This document shows, piece after piece, positions 16,699-29,240 of a stretch of 64,000 nucleotides of DNA. Every line of letters starts with the position of its first letter. Position 1 is the first letter of the stretch. The stretch covers positions 62,001-126,000 of the forward strand of contig CBDCYD010000014.1 of assembly GCA_965224045.1 (NCBI GenBank), in the 5' to 3' direction. The notes below the pieces were generated by a model that worked only from the letters and a program-made list of their open reading frames with translations, ran no database searches and was not told the origin of the DNA. Made by a program: the position numbers and the translations under genes. This DNA is from Tectiglobus sp965224045. Lineage in GTDB: Bacteria; Pseudomonadota; Alphaproteobacteria; Rhizobiales; Hyphomicrobiaceae.

Positions 16699-18063
16699 TC
16701 AAGCCAGCAGCGCGCCCAATTTCCGAAGCGCCTCGCGCAGGGTTTCGACATCGAGAGCCCGCGGCTCAATATCCGCGCGCGCAGCAAGGCCGGCCGCGAC
16801 ACCGACAGCCTGGCCCATGGCCATCACTGTCCCGGTCAATCGGGCACTGGCCAGCGCTTTTCGTTCCGCCGAGATGCAGCGGCCCGCGACCAGCAACCGG
16901 TCGACACCCACCGGCACGAAACAGCCGAACGGAATTCCGTAGGCGCTCGAGACCTTCTCGGTGCCGTCCATGGAAGCGCCCAGCGGATCGTGACTGTCCA
17001 TCGGGAATCCGCCCTGGGCAACCGCATCGGGCGGCTGGCGGGAGGTGCGCACATCCTCATCCCTGAGCGTTGCGAGCCCTTTGACGCGTCGGCTCTCGCG
17101 CACCCCGACGGCGCTGGCCGATCCGGCAAGGAAGGCGTTTTCAAAACCGGGCACGCTTGCCCGGAACCAATCGAGAAATTCCAGCATTTGGCGGCGCAGC
17201 ACGGGATCGGCTTTGGCCATGGCTTCTGGCTCGGTCGCATCGCCGGCTACGCGCGTGAAGTTGACCACCGCCTCGCCCGTCTGCCTGTCGCCTGCCAGAT
17301 GTATCTCGTTGCGCAGCAGCGACAGCCGCCCGCTTTTGTGACCTTGCGCCAGCGCACCGGTAAAGCCCCACAGGTTCAGGTGGGGGTCTGCCGCAAGCGC
17401 ATCCGCATCGATATTCCATTTGAAATCGGTCGGGTTCTCCCGCACGTAGCCAAGGATGCCGTCGTAGTCGACACCGCCGAGCTTGAACAGTTGGCTGACG
17501 GGCTGCGTGAGGTCACTATCATGAAACGCGGCGCCGGCCAGGTGGCAGAGATCGCCATCGCCCGTGCAGTCGATAGCAACGCGCGCAACGTGCGCCGCCC
17601 GTCCGCCCTTGGTCTCGGCAACGACGGCGATCCCGTCGTCGCGCTGGATTACACTGGCAACAGGCGCATCGAGCCGTGTATCGACCCCTGCGTCCGCGAG
17701 CATCGTCGAGACGACGGCTTTGAAGACCTCGTGGTTCACCGGCAGGCGGTATGTCGTATAGCGCGTGTCGTCCGGTACGTGCCCCGGCGAGCCGCCGGCA
17801 GCGACCAGCGCGTCGACAAGCCGATCGGGCAGTCCGCCCGTAATCTTCGTCCCGTTCGCATCGTACCAACCGACGCTGTGTTCGAGGAACTGCGCAGGGA
17901 TATGACCGCCAAGAACGCCTGAACGTTCCAGCACCAGCACCGTGCACGCCATCTCTCGTACCGCCAGCGCCGCAATGATCCCGGCGGTGCCACCGCCGGC
18001 GATAATCACGTCCCAGCGGCCACGAATCGGTGTTTCCCGGGCAGGTTCGTGAAGACTGTCCAT
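16699..18063 (-). CDS. FAD-dependent oxidoreductase (FAD_oxidored family)
   Basis: A 454-residue flavoprotein that starts with a Rossmann dinucleotide site (WDVIIAGGGTAGIIAALAVREMACTVLVLERSGVLGGHI). It has the internal AIDCTGDGDLCHLAGAAF and the C-terminal FAD-contacting segment PFGCFVPVGVDRLLVAGRCISAERKALASARLTGTVMAMGQAVGVAAGLAA, which is characteristic of the FAD_oxidored (pfam12831) group. Such enzymes are often annotated as putative dehydrogenases of sugars or xenobiotics. It follows the DapA-family gene by about 95 bp in the same direction, so both probably serve one catabolic route. Confidence 0.85.
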   Translation of the reverse strand: MDSLHEPARETPIRGRWDVIIAGGGTAGIIAALAVREMACTVLVLERSGVLGGHIPAQFLEHSVGWYDANGTKITGGLPDRLVDALVAAGGSPGHVPDDTRYTTYRLPVNHEVFKAVVSTMLADAGVDTRLDAPVASVIQRDDGIAVVAETKGGRAAHVARVAIDCTGDGDLCHLAGAAFHDSDLTQPVSQLFKLGGVDYDGILGYVRENPTDFKWNIDADALAADPHLNLWGFTGALAQGHKSGRLSLLRNEIHLAGDRQTGEAVVNFTRVAGDATEPEAMAKADPVLRRQMLEFLDWFRASVPGFENAFLAGSASAVGVRESRRVKGLATLRDEDVRTSRQPPDAVAQGGFPMDSHDPLGASMDGTEKVSSAYGIPFGCFVPVGVDRLLVAGRCISAERKALASARLTGTVMAMGQAVGVAAGLAARADIEPRALDVETLREALRKLGALLA

Positions 18064-18157
18064 TGCGCTTCACTCCAACTCTGCTGCATTCGTCATGTAC
18101 CTGCCGCCGGCCGAAGTCAGGCCTGTCCGAGAGGCTCGGTTGCGCCCGCCTCAATCC

Positions 18158-19066
18158 CTATTCCGCCGCGTCTGCGCCTGCGTCGATCGCGCCGAGTTCG
18201 CCTAGAGCGGCACGGATTGCGCTCTGCTGGCTCTCACTCGCTGCCGGCATCGGCTGGCGCGGCAGGCCGGACGGGCAGCCCTGCAGGGACTGCGCGAACT
18301 TGACCGCCGCCGGCAGGTTGTCGTGCGGCAGCAGCGCGTTCCACAACCGCAGCAGTTTGATGTGGAGATCGTGCGCGGTGGAATGATCGCCGGCTTTGAC
18401 GGCCTCCCACAGATCGACCGAACGCCGTGGCGCAGCCGTCAGGATGGCTGCGATCGAACCGTGCGCACCGAGCGTGTAGGAAGGATACATCAACGCATCC
18501 ACGGCACTGAAAACCAGGTTGCCGGGCCGCGCATCCGCCATCAGGTCAGCAAACAGTTTGAGGTCGCCCGCAGATTGCTTGACCCCGATCACGCCCGGCA
18601 CCTCGTCCATGATGCGCAGCAACAACGCCGGCGAAAGGTAGGTCCACGGCACGACATTGTAGATCAGGATTTTTCGTCCGGTCTCTCCCGCCAGACGCCG
18701 GAAGTGCTCGACCATCGAGTCGTCGTCGGGCCGGAACAGATAGTGCACCGGCGTCACCTGGAGCGCCGCCACCTCGATGCCGTCAAGCGACTTGCCGCGC
18801 GCCACCGCATCGCGCGTGCTGTCGGTGATGATACCGGCGACAAGCGGCACGCGCCCGGCCACGGCCGCGGCCGCAGCGGTGATCAGGTCCTTGAACTCTC
18901 CGGCCTCAAGCGTGTGCCCCTCGCCGGTCGAACCGCCAACGGCAATGCCCCGCGCACCCTCCGCGATCAGCCAATCGATCTGCCTGGCTGCATCGCCGAA
19001 CTGGATCTCGCCTGCTGCATCGAACGGGGTCGTGGCAGGTGGAATTACACCGTTCAGGCTGGCCAT
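18158..19066 (-). CDS. dihydrodipicolinate synthase/N-acetylneuraminate lyase family protein
   Basis: A 302-residue TIM-barrel class I aldolase. Visible features are NGVIPPATTPFD at the start, the substrate loop AVGGSTGEGHTLE, the catalytic Tyr in ILIYNVVPW and the Schiff-base Lys in VIGVKQSAGD. ATG 19066 follows AGGAGG exactly, so the longer frame is not used. With an FAD oxidoreductase downstream rather than lysine genes, a catabolic aldolase or dehydratase acting on a 2-keto acid is more likely than DapA itself. Confidence 0.88.
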   Translation of the reverse strand: MASLNGVIPPATTPFDAAGEIQFGDAARQIDWLIAEGARGIAVGGSTGEGHTLEAGEFKDLITAAAAAVAGRVPLVAGIITDSTRDAVARGKSLDGIEVAALQVTPVHYLFRPDDDSMVEHFRRLAGETGRKILIYNVVPWTYLSPALLLRIMDEVPGVIGVKQSAGDLKLFADLMADARPGNLVFSAVDALMYPSYTLGAHGSIAAILTAAPRRSVDLWEAVKAGDHSTAHDLHIKLLRLWNALLPHDNLPAAVKFAQSLQGCPSGLPRQPMPAASESQQSAIRAALGELGAIDAGADAAE

Positions 19067-19454
19067 TTTCGCGTCCTCCTTGCCCACTGCTTGCGGGTGG
19101 CTCGGCTCCATTGGACTGGGTAACCCGGCAACATTCAAGCCCGTATGATGCGCACTTGATGGCAACTGGGCGCACACGGGGTGGTCGCCAGCCTTCACCC
19201 GCTCGCCCGCAAAAGGGCCAGGAGGTGCAATTCGGGCCCGCGCCGCGCACCGGCCATGGTGTCGCCATCAACACCCGTTAGACGCGCCCGTCATGATCGA
19301 CTTCGCCACATATCATGCGCGGCGCCGCCGCCTTAGCCTGCAACGCGGCCAACGCAAACGCTGACCACGCACGCCGGCGCGCGCTGGTTTGCGCCCGCCG
19401 AGCCGCCGATGGACCGTCGAATACGTCAGCGGCAGTGGATCGATCATCCCAAAT
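19067..19454. other. intergenic, no gene seen
   Basis: About 390 bp between the DapA-family gene and the tRNA-like sequences. It probably contains the promoters of both, but no clear hexamer pair, hairpin or credible small gene was recognised. Confidence 0.5.
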
Positions 19455-19532
19455 CCTCGCATACCTCAGCCGGATGAGAGCATCGCGTTGCGGATGCGAA
19501 GGTCGGGAGTTCAAGTCTCTTAACGAGGTCCA
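19455..19532 (+). pseudogene. degenerate tRNA-Arg-like sequence (anticodon GCG)
   Basis: The segment folds like a tRNA. The 5' arm CCTCGCA pairs with AACGAGG over five positions with two mismatches. The D-arm CTCAGCCGGATGAGAGC has a mismatch and one extra base. The anticodon arm TCGCG-TTGCGGA-TGCGA is well paired and would read GCG. The T-arm GGGAG-TTCAAGT-CTCTT has two G-T pairs, and TCCA follows. It resembles bacterial tRNA-Arg in the D and variable regions. The acceptor mismatches, broken D-stem and unusual GCG anticodon argue for a decayed or atypical tRNA. Confidence 0.55.
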
Positions 19533-19537
19533 TCCTC

Positions 19538-19612
19538 ACCCATCTCGTTCAACGGCTAGGACGCCGGGCTCTGAACCCGGAAATGGAGGTTCGAATCCTT
19601 CGATGGGTGCCA
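19538..19612 (+). tRNA. tRNA-Gln (CUG)
   Basis: A full cloverleaf is present: acceptor ACCCATC/GATGGGT, D-stem GTTC/GGAC with GG in the loop, anticodon stem CCGGG/CCCGG with loop CTCTGAA (anticodon CTG), T-stem GGAGG/CCTTC around TTCGAAT, discriminator G and an encoded CCA. Anticodon CUG reads the Gln codon CAG. The paired A1-T72 end differs from the weak first pair seen in many bacterial tRNA-Gln, so it may be an accessory copy. It begins five bases after the tRNA-Arg-like relic. Confidence 0.85.
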
Positions 19613-19615
19613 CGG

Positions 19616-20668
19616 TTTGCCTCACGCTGCCGTTCCGGCGCGCAGGCGCGCCGGGCAGCTCCGGCGGGGCGCCGCAAGGCGGCGGCGGCCGGTCGGCCGC
19701 GAACAGCTGCGCGACCAACGGTTCGATAAGGCACCCGTCCGGGAGCAAACGCGACCCGCGCCCGTGGCACGCCCCCGCGGAGGCGCAGGCTGCGCAGCAG
19801 CCGGTGCGCGCCGGGAGCGCAGAACCTGCTTTTGTTGCCTCACGCTGCTGTTCCGGCGCGCAGGCGCGCCGGCCAGCTCCGGCGGGGCGCCGCAAGGCGG
19901 CGGCGGCCGGTCGGCCGTGAACACGAGTGCGACGGGAGCGCAAAAGTTTCCCACGGGTTGTCTGCCTCACGCTGCCGTTCCGGCGCGCAGGCGCGCCGGG
20001 CAGCTCCGGCGGGGCGCCGCAAGGCGGCGGCGGCCGGTCGGCCGCGAACACGAGTGCGACGGGAGCGCAAAAGTTTCCCACGGGTTGTCTGCCTCACGCT
20101 GCTGTTCCGGCGCGCAGGCGCGCCGGGCAGCTCCGGCGGGGCGCCGCAAGGCGGCGGCGGCCGGTTGGCCGCGAACGAGTGCGACGGGAGCGCAAAAGTT
20201 TCCCACGGGTTGTCTGCCTCACGCTGCCGTTCCGGCGCGCAGGCGCGCCGGGCAGCTCCGGCGGGGCGCCGCAAGGCGGCGGCGGCCGGTCGGCCGCGAA
20301 CAGCTGCGCGACCAACGGTTCGATAAGGCACCCGTCCGGGAGCAAACGCGACCCGCGCCCGTGGCGCGCCCCCGCGGAGGCGCAGGCTGCGCAGCAGCCG
20401 GTGCGCGCCGGGAGCGCAGAACCTGCTTTTGTTGCCTCACGCTGCTGTTCCGGCGCGCAGGCGCGCCGGCCAGCTCCGGCGGGGCGCCGCAAGGCGGCGG
20501 CGGCCGGTCGGCCGTGAACACGAGTGCGACGGGAGCGCAAAAGTTTCCCACGGGTTGTCTGCCTCACGCTGCTGTTCCGGCGCGCAGGCGCGCCGGGCAG
20601 CTCCGGCGGGGCGCCGCAAGGCGGCGGCGGCCGGTCGGCCGCGAACAGGGGTGCGCCGGGAGCGCAAA
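19616..20668. repeat. second GC-rich repeat array, long and short units, inverted relative to 8.3-9.4 kb
   Basis: The marker CCTCACGCTG recurs at about 19620, 19838, 19965, 20092, 20217, 20435 and 20562, giving unit lengths 218, 127, 127, 125, 218, 127 and a partial unit. All units share a core of about 85 bp with nested palindromes (for example GGCGCGC facing GCGCGCC). The 218-bp units also carry the segment with the AAGGCACCCGTCC motif found in the 215-bp units of the first array, read on the other strand. The 127-bp units carry a different filler containing AAAAGTTTCCCACGGG. The array starts three bases after tRNA-Gln and ends at the lpdA stop. It is non-coding despite long open frames. 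Confidence 0.95.
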
Positions 20669-20670
20669 AA

Positions 20671-22428
20671 CTACTTGCGCTTGCGCGGCGGCGGCAGGTC
20701 CGTGCACACGCCTTCGAAGACCTCGGCTGCCATGCCGACTGATTCCGATAACGTCGGATGCGGGTGGATGGTCTTGCCGATGTCGGTGGCGTCGGCGCCC
20801 ATCTCGACCGCGAGGCAGACCTCGCCGATCAGATCGCCGGCGTGGGTGCCGACGATGCCGCCACCGACGCAGCGGTGCGTTTCTTCGTCGAACAAGAGCT
20901 TGGTGAAACCCTCGTCACGGCCGTTGGCGATGGCGCGCCCCGAGGCGGCCCACGGAAACACCGCCTTGGAGACCTTTGTGCCGTTCGCCCTGGCTTCGGT
21001 TTCGGTGATGCCGGCCCAGGCGATTTCCGGATCGGTGTAGGCGACCGACGGGATCTGGCGGGCATCGAAATGGCTGTTCTTGCCGTTGGCGGCCTCGGCG
21101 GCGACGTGGGCCTCGTGCACCGCCTTGTGGGCGAGCATCGGTTGGCCGACGATGTCGCCAATGGCGAAGATGTTGGCGACGTTGGTGCGCATCTGCTTGT
21201 CAACTTCGATGAAACCGCGTTCGGAGATCGCGATGCCGGCCTTGCCGGCGTCGATCAGGTTGCCGTTGGGGGCGCGGCCAACCGCAACCAGTACCATGTC
21301 GTAGACCTGCGGTTCAGCCGGTGCCTTGTCGCCTTCGAACGTGACATGGATGCCATCGTCCTTCGCATCGACGGCGACCGTCTTGGTCTTGAGCATGATG
21401 GCGTCGAAGCGATGGGCGTTGACCCGTTCCCAGACCTTCACGAGGTCGCGATCGGCACCCGGCATCAGCCCGTCGAGCATCTCGACGACGTCGATGCGGG
21501 CGCCGAGCGAGGAATAGACGTTGGCCATTTCAAGACCGATGATGCCGCCGCCGATCACCAGCATGCGCTTGGGGATCTCGTGCAGTTCAAGTGCGCCGGT
21601 CGAATCGACGATCCGCGGGTCTTCGGGAATAAACGGCAGCTTAACCGCTTCCGAACCCGCGGCGATGATCGCCTTTTCAAAGCGTACGACCTTGCGGCCC
21701 GAACCATCGCTCAGGTCGACCGCGAGATGGTTCGGATCAAGGAAACTGCCGGTTCCCGTCACGACCTCGACCTTGCGTGCCTTGGCCATGCCGGCGAGAC
21801 CCGTGGTGAGCTTGCCAACGACCTTGTCCTTGTGGGCGCGCAATGCTTGAAGATCGATTTCCGGCGCCCCGAACGTGATGCCGTGGCCGGCCATCGCCTT
21901 TGCTTCGTCGATGACGGCGGCGGTGTGCAGCAACGCCTTGGAGGGGATGCAACCGACGTTGAGGCAGACGCCGCCGAGCACGTCCCAGCGTTCGACGAGT
22001 ACCGTCTTCATGCCAAGGTCTGCAGCGCGGAAGGCGGCCGAATAACCGCCCGGGCCGGCGCCCAGGACCGCGACTTCGCAGTCGATATCGCTGCCGCCCG
22101 AATGGCTGGCGGCGGCGGGTGCAGGAGTTGCAGGCTTGGCGGCCTCTTTGCCGGCCGTATCGGACTTCGCTTCGTCGCCGGCGTCGGCGGCCTCGGTCTC
22201 CATGGTCAGGAGCACGCTGCCTTCAGCTACGCGGTCGCCCAACTGAACCTTGAGGGCTACGACCTTGCCCGCGTGAGGCGATGGAATGTCCATCGTCGCC
22301 TTGTCGCTCTCCAGCGTGACCAGGGGATCCTCTTCGGCAACGCTCGCGCCCGGTTCGACATGGATTTCGATGACCGGCACATCCTCGAAGTCGCCAATGT
22401 CCGGTACCTTGATGTCAATGGTGCCCAT
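20671..22428 (-). CDS. lpdA: dihydrolipoyl dehydrogenase (E3) with its own lipoyl domain
   Basis: E3 reoxidises dihydrolipoamide with NAD+ in the pyruvate dehydrogenase complex. Residues 1-80 are a biotinyl/lipoyl domain with the modified Lys in TLESDKATMDIPSP, followed by an Ala/Pro/Lys-rich linker. The flavoprotein disulfide reductase starts near residue 120: VAVLGAGPGGYSAAFRAADLG, the redox-active pair in GGVCLNVGCIPSKALLH, an NAD-binding VIGGGIIGLEMA and a second FAD motif FAIGDIVGQPMLAHKA. At 585 residues it is longer than plain E3 because of the extra domain. Start ATG 22428 is the Met of MGTIDIKVPDIGD, matching the AceF N-terminus. It is the last gene of aceE-aceF-lpdA and ends at the repeat array. 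Confidence 0.95.
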   Translation of the reverse strand: MGTIDIKVPDIGDFEDVPVIEIHVEPGASVAEEDPLVTLESDKATMDIPSPHAGKVVALKVQLGDRVAEGSVLLTMETEAADAGDEAKSDTAGKEAAKPATPAPAAASHSGGSDIDCEVAVLGAGPGGYSAAFRAADLGMKTVLVERWDVLGGVCLNVGCIPSKALLHTAAVIDEAKAMAGHGITFGAPEIDLQALRAHKDKVVGKLTTGLAGMAKARKVEVVTGTGSFLDPNHLAVDLSDGSGRKVVRFEKAIIAAGSEAVKLPFIPEDPRIVDSTGALELHEIPKRMLVIGGGIIGLEMANVYSSLGARIDVVEMLDGLMPGADRDLVKVWERVNAHRFDAIMLKTKTVAVDAKDDGIHVTFEGDKAPAEPQVYDMVLVAVGRAPNGNLIDAGKAGIAISERGFIEVDKQMRTNVANIFAIGDIVGQPMLAHKAVHEAHVAAEAANGKNSHFDARQIPSVAYTDPEIAWAGITETEARANGTKVSKAVFPWAASGRAIANGRDEGFTKLLFDEETHRCVGGGIVGTHAGDLIGEVCLAVEMGADATDIGKTIHPHPTLSESVGMAAEVFEGVCTDLPPPRKRK

Positions 22429-22457
22429 GGGGTGAAGCCTTTGAATGCACGTGTTGT

Positions 22458-23741
<1,284 letters not shown>

Positions 23742-23814
23742 GGGCTCGGCTCGTTGTTGTCGGGTGTCCAGTCGGTCAGTCTAAAGGCTGGCGCCGGACG
23801 GCGCCATCAGGGCG

Positions 23815-26475
<2,661 letters not shown>

Positions 26476-26498
26476 CACGGGCCTCCTCACAATCAAGC

Positions 26499-26511
26499 AC
26501 CACTTTGTGGT
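26499..26511. promoter_or_regulatory. candidate regulator operator upstream of aceE
   Basis: ACCACTTTGTGGT is a perfect inverted repeat (five-base arms, TTT centre) in the aceE leader, 24 bases before its start, in an AT-rich stretch. On the aceE strand a TTGACT lies about 20 bases upstream and could be a -35 box, which would put the repeat at the -10 region. Other dyads in the same divergent gap are TGGGA-N9-TCCCA (26540-26558) and TTGG-N6-CCAA near 26561. GntR/FadR regulators bind short dyads of this kind; the assignment is inferred from position. Confidence 0.4.
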
Positions 26512-26635
26512 AAATTAAATTGACCGGATAAGTCAACTGGGATAGCTTTTGTCCCAAATGTTGGTTTGGTCCAATTGGGTCAGGCTATCCGACCTTCGCG
26601 GCCATGCCAACCGATGCTGGTCAGGACGACATCGC

Positions 26636-27409
26636 ATGCGCAGTGAAGTGCAGGTTCCGAAAGCGGCCGACGCGATCGCATCACACCTTGAAATGCTCAT
26701 CCTTGAGGGCGTGCTGCGGCCGGGCGAACGCCTCGCGGGCGAACGCGAACTCGCCGAAAAGCTCGATGTCTCGCGCCCGACACTGAGGGCGGCGCTCGCC
26801 CGGCTGACCAAGCGGGGACTGCTCACCACATCGCGGAACGGGCGCCGCGTCGCGCAATTCCTGTCGCCGCTGATGGACCCGCTGGCATCGTTGCTGGCGG
26901 ACAAGCCGCAGGTAACAGACGATTATTTCGAGTTCCGCACCTGCTTTGAAGCCGAAGCGGCGGGACTTGCAGCGCAACGGGCGACGGAATTGGATCAGCG
27001 CACAATCACGTCGGCGATTGCACGCATGCACACGGCGCATCGCCAGGACAATGCGGAAGAGGAAGCCAACGCCGACGTCGAGTTCCACATGGCCGTTTAC
27101 GAGGCTAGCCACAACCTGGTTCTTTTGCACGTGATGCGGGCGATGTCGGAGCTTTTGCGCCGCGACGTGTTCTACAATCGTGCGCAGCTCTACGCGCGCG
27201 AGGGAGTGCGTACGCTGCTCCTGGCGCAACACGAGGCGATAGGCAAGGCGATTGGTGCCGGCGATGCCCGACAGGCCAGGCGCGCGGCCAGCGAGCATAT
27301 CCGGTTCACCGCGCAAACGATCCACGATATCCGGCGCAACCGGATGCGGATGGAAGCCTCGCTCAATCGCGTCGGCCGCGCGGACTTTCTCGCAGAAGAC
27401 GCTTCATGA
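26636..27409 (+). CDS. FadR-subfamily GntR regulator, PdhR-like
   Basis: A 257-residue repressor-type protein. Residues 1-75 form the winged helix: VPKAADAIASHLEMLILEGVLRPGERLAGERELAEKLDVSRPTLRAALARLTKRGLLTTSRNGRRVAQ. The rest is the all-helical FCD domain with acidic and His metal ligands (DVEFHMAVYEASHN, QHEAIGKAIGAGD, ASEHIRFT). It is divergently oriented to aceE, 160 bp away, which is the classic arrangement for control of the pyruvate dehydrogenase operon by a pyruvate-sensing regulator. ATG 26636 is chosen because upstream codons of the open frame run through the promoter region. Confidence 0.85.
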   Translation: MRSEVQVPKAADAIASHLEMLILEGVLRPGERLAGERELAEKLDVSRPTLRAALARLTKRGLLTTSRNGRRVAQFLSPLMDPLASLLADKPQVTDDYFEFRTCFEAEAAGLAAQRATELDQRTITSAIARMHTAHRQDNAEEEANADVEFHMAVYEASHNLVLLHVMRAMSELLRRDVFYNRAQLYAREGVRTLLLAQHEAIGKAIGAGDARQARRAASEHIRFTAQTIHDIRRNRMRMEASLNRVGRADFLAEDAS

Positions 27410-27550
27410 GCCCTTGCTTGGGGCGCGGCCGGCCGGCAGACAGCCGCGAGCGATCTGGGGACGCAGCGAAACAGGCGTCGACTCGGAACGTCCCCGGGGC
27501 TAGATCATCATGCCTTAGCTGGAACCGCTGTCGCGGCTCCAACTTTAGGC

Positions 27551-27636
27551 ACAAAGATGATCGCCTCTAAAGAATCGAGCAACTTTCTGCTCTAATTCGG
27601 AATCGGACCGATTCCGAGTTAAAGCAGGTTGCTCTA
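27551..27636. repeat. 86-bp palindromic element, copy A
   Basis: This element of about 86 bp has a second copy at 56770-56855 in opposite orientation, with about four mismatches. It centres on a dyad with arms close to ACTCGGAATCGG and CCGATTCCGAGT. Outer segments (GAGCAACTTTCTGCTCT and GCAGGTTGCTCT) extend the dyad to about 28 bases per arm. It lies in the 304-bp gap between the regulator and purC; the rest of that gap holds nothing recognisable. Confidence 0.9.
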
Positions 27637-27713
27637 GGAGGTAGCTCGTCTTTGCGAGGCGGGATGCGCAGGGCGACGGCAGGTCGAAGTTCCGGGGATT
27701 GCGAAGGATACAA

Positions 27714-28670
27714 ATGGAACCGGTCATCGAAAACGTACCGGACGTGGAAGGGCTGGAGCGGTCCTCGGGCAAGGTTCGCGAGAGCTTCGTTGCCGGCAAT
27801 GGTGCGCGGGCGATCGTCGTGACCGACCGCATCTCGGTATTCGACTACGTTATCGGCTGCGTGCCGCACAAGGGCCGGGTGCTCAATGCGATCGCCGCGC
27901 ACTGGTTCGATCACCTGACGCAGCTCGGCGTGCCGCACCATCTTCTTTCGGTGCCGCATCCCAACGTGTCGTACACGATCGATGCGAGGCCGCTGCCGCT
28001 GGAGTTCGTCGTACGCGGATATCTGACCGGCTCGACAACGACTTCGGCGTGGTATGCCTACCAGCATAACGACCGGCGCATCTCCGGCGTCGAGATGCCG
28101 GCCGGCATGGCAAAGAACGAAAAGTTCGCAGAAAACATCCTGACACCGTCAACCAAGGGCGAGGGCGGTCACGACGAAAGCATTTCGCGCGGCGAGGTCA
28201 TGCGGCGCGACCTCGTCAGCGAGACGCAGTTCGATGAAGCCGCGGCCCTGGCGATGAAAATGTTCGCCTACGGCCAGGAGCGGGCGGCCGACCTGGGTCT
28301 CATCCTGGTCGACACCAAGTATGAATTCGGGATCGACCGCAACGGTCGAGTGATAGTGATCGACGAGGTCCATACACCGGATTCCTCGCGCTACTGGATC
28401 GCGGACACCTACGCGGCCCGTCTTGCCGCCGGCGAAGAGCCGGAAAACCTCGACAAGGAGTTCGTGCGCCGGATGATCGTCGATGCCGGTTACGATGTCG
28501 ACTCGACACAAAACCCGGCGGACTTCTTCACGGCGCACATGCGAAGTGAAGCATCGCTGCGCTACCTCGACCTCTTTCGGCGAATCACCGGGGCGGATCT
28601 GGATGTCACAACATCGCCGGCGACGTCACTGGTCGAAGCTATCCGGGGTGTCGCCGACATCTCTATTTAG
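27714..28670 (+). CDS. purC: phosphoribosylaminoimidazole-succinocarboxamide synthase (SAICAR synthetase)
   Basis: PurC joins aspartate to CAIR using ATP in purine biosynthesis. The 318-residue protein is of the longer form. Family segments include SSGKVRESFVAGNGARAIVVTDRISVFDYVIG, LPLEFVVRGYLTGSTTTSAWYAY, the conserved ILTPSTKGEGGHDESI and LILVDTKYEFGIDRNGRVIVIDEVHTPDSSRYW. ATG 27714 follows AAGGA. It is a single gene, not in a pur operon, and its terminator is probably supplied by the hairpin repeats downstream. Confidence 0.95.
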   Translation: MEPVIENVPDVEGLERSSGKVRESFVAGNGARAIVVTDRISVFDYVIGCVPHKGRVLNAIAAHWFDHLTQLGVPHHLLSVPHPNVSYTIDARPLPLEFVVRGYLTGSTTTSAWYAYQHNDRRISGVEMPAGMAKNEKFAENILTPSTKGEGGHDESISRGEVMRRDLVSETQFDEAAALAMKMFAYGQERAADLGLILVDTKYEFGIDRNGRVIVIDEVHTPDSSRYWIADTYAARLAAGEEPENLDKEFVRRMIVDAGYDVDSTQNPADFFTAHMRSEASLRYLDLFRRITGADLDVTTSPATSLVEAIRGVADISI

Positions 28671-28730
28671 CCCGTGCTGCATAGACACTGAATCACGATC
28701 CGGTGGATGTCGATCCGTCAATTGACAACG

Positions 28731-28846
28731 ACACCTCACCCCACACCACAGCGTCATCCCGTCGAAGGTACGCGACCCAGGCGGGCCTCCATTTGCACCG
28801 TGCCGGTGGTGGGTCGCTTAGGTTCCTGCCTGCGCAGGAATGACGA
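28731..28846. repeat. dispersed intergenic repeat, copy 1
   Basis: This copy begins with ACACCTCACCCCACACCACA followed by GTCATCCCGTCGAAGG, shared with copies at 28974 and 38814. It ends in TTCCTGCCTGCGCAGGAATGACG, a version of the widespread proteobacterial intergenic repeat whose spurious translation reads VIPAQAG. It lacks the GAACTCGGG hairpins of the other copies. It sits after purC. Confidence 0.85.
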
Positions 28847-29130
28847 AGGTGGGGATGGCGTCGATCGAGCGCAATCCTCCAGCCTGCATGTTGGCGGACC
28901 GCGAAATGGGGCAGCATCCTGACCACTGCGGCGGGCACCTGCCACACGCCCCCGAAGCTGCGATTGATGGCAAAAACCTCACCCCACACCACAGCGTCAT
29001 CCCGTCGAAGGACGGGACCCAAGCGCGTCTCGACTGGCGCTGCGCTGGCGGAGAATTGCTTAGGTTCCTTCCGCTCGGCATCGGATGTTTCCGGTGTTGG
29101 GCAAATTTGTGGGAGAACTTGAGAACATCC

Positions 29131-29220
29131 GAGAATTCGATGAAGAACTCGGGAACACCCGAGAATTCGATGAAGAACTCGGGAACACCCGAGAATTCGA
29201 TGAAGAACTCGGGAACACCC
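29131..29220. repeat. three exact 30-bp tandem repeats
   Basis: Three identical 30-bp units starting GAGAATTCGATGAAGAACTC follow directly on one another, with degenerate half-units on both sides. There are no spacers, so this is not a CRISPR array. Each unit carries GAACTCGGGAACACCCGAG and so can form the same hairpin. Confidence 0.95.
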
Positions 29221-29226
29221 GAGTTC
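29205..29226. terminator. repeat-borne hairpin between convergent genes
   Basis: Arms GAACTCGGG and CCCGAGTTC form a perfect 9-bp stem around AACA, followed on the plus strand by TTGTTCCTTT. This resembles an intrinsic terminator for purC. Confidence 0.55.
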
Positions 29227-29240
29227 TTGTTCCTTTGGAA

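Noticed and set aside
16570..17922. 450-codon plus-strand open frame opposite the FAD oxidoreductase
   Set aside because: It is an antisense shadow; the minus strand has intact FAD-binding motifs over the same stretch.
19617..20906. A 429-codon plus-strand open frame and several others across the second array
   Set aside because: They run through the repeats and into the antisense of lpdA; no ribosome site or family feature is present.
29131..29220. Possible CRISPR array
   Set aside because: The three 30-bp units abut with no spacers and no cas genes are nearby; it is a simple tandem duplication inside a dispersed repeat.
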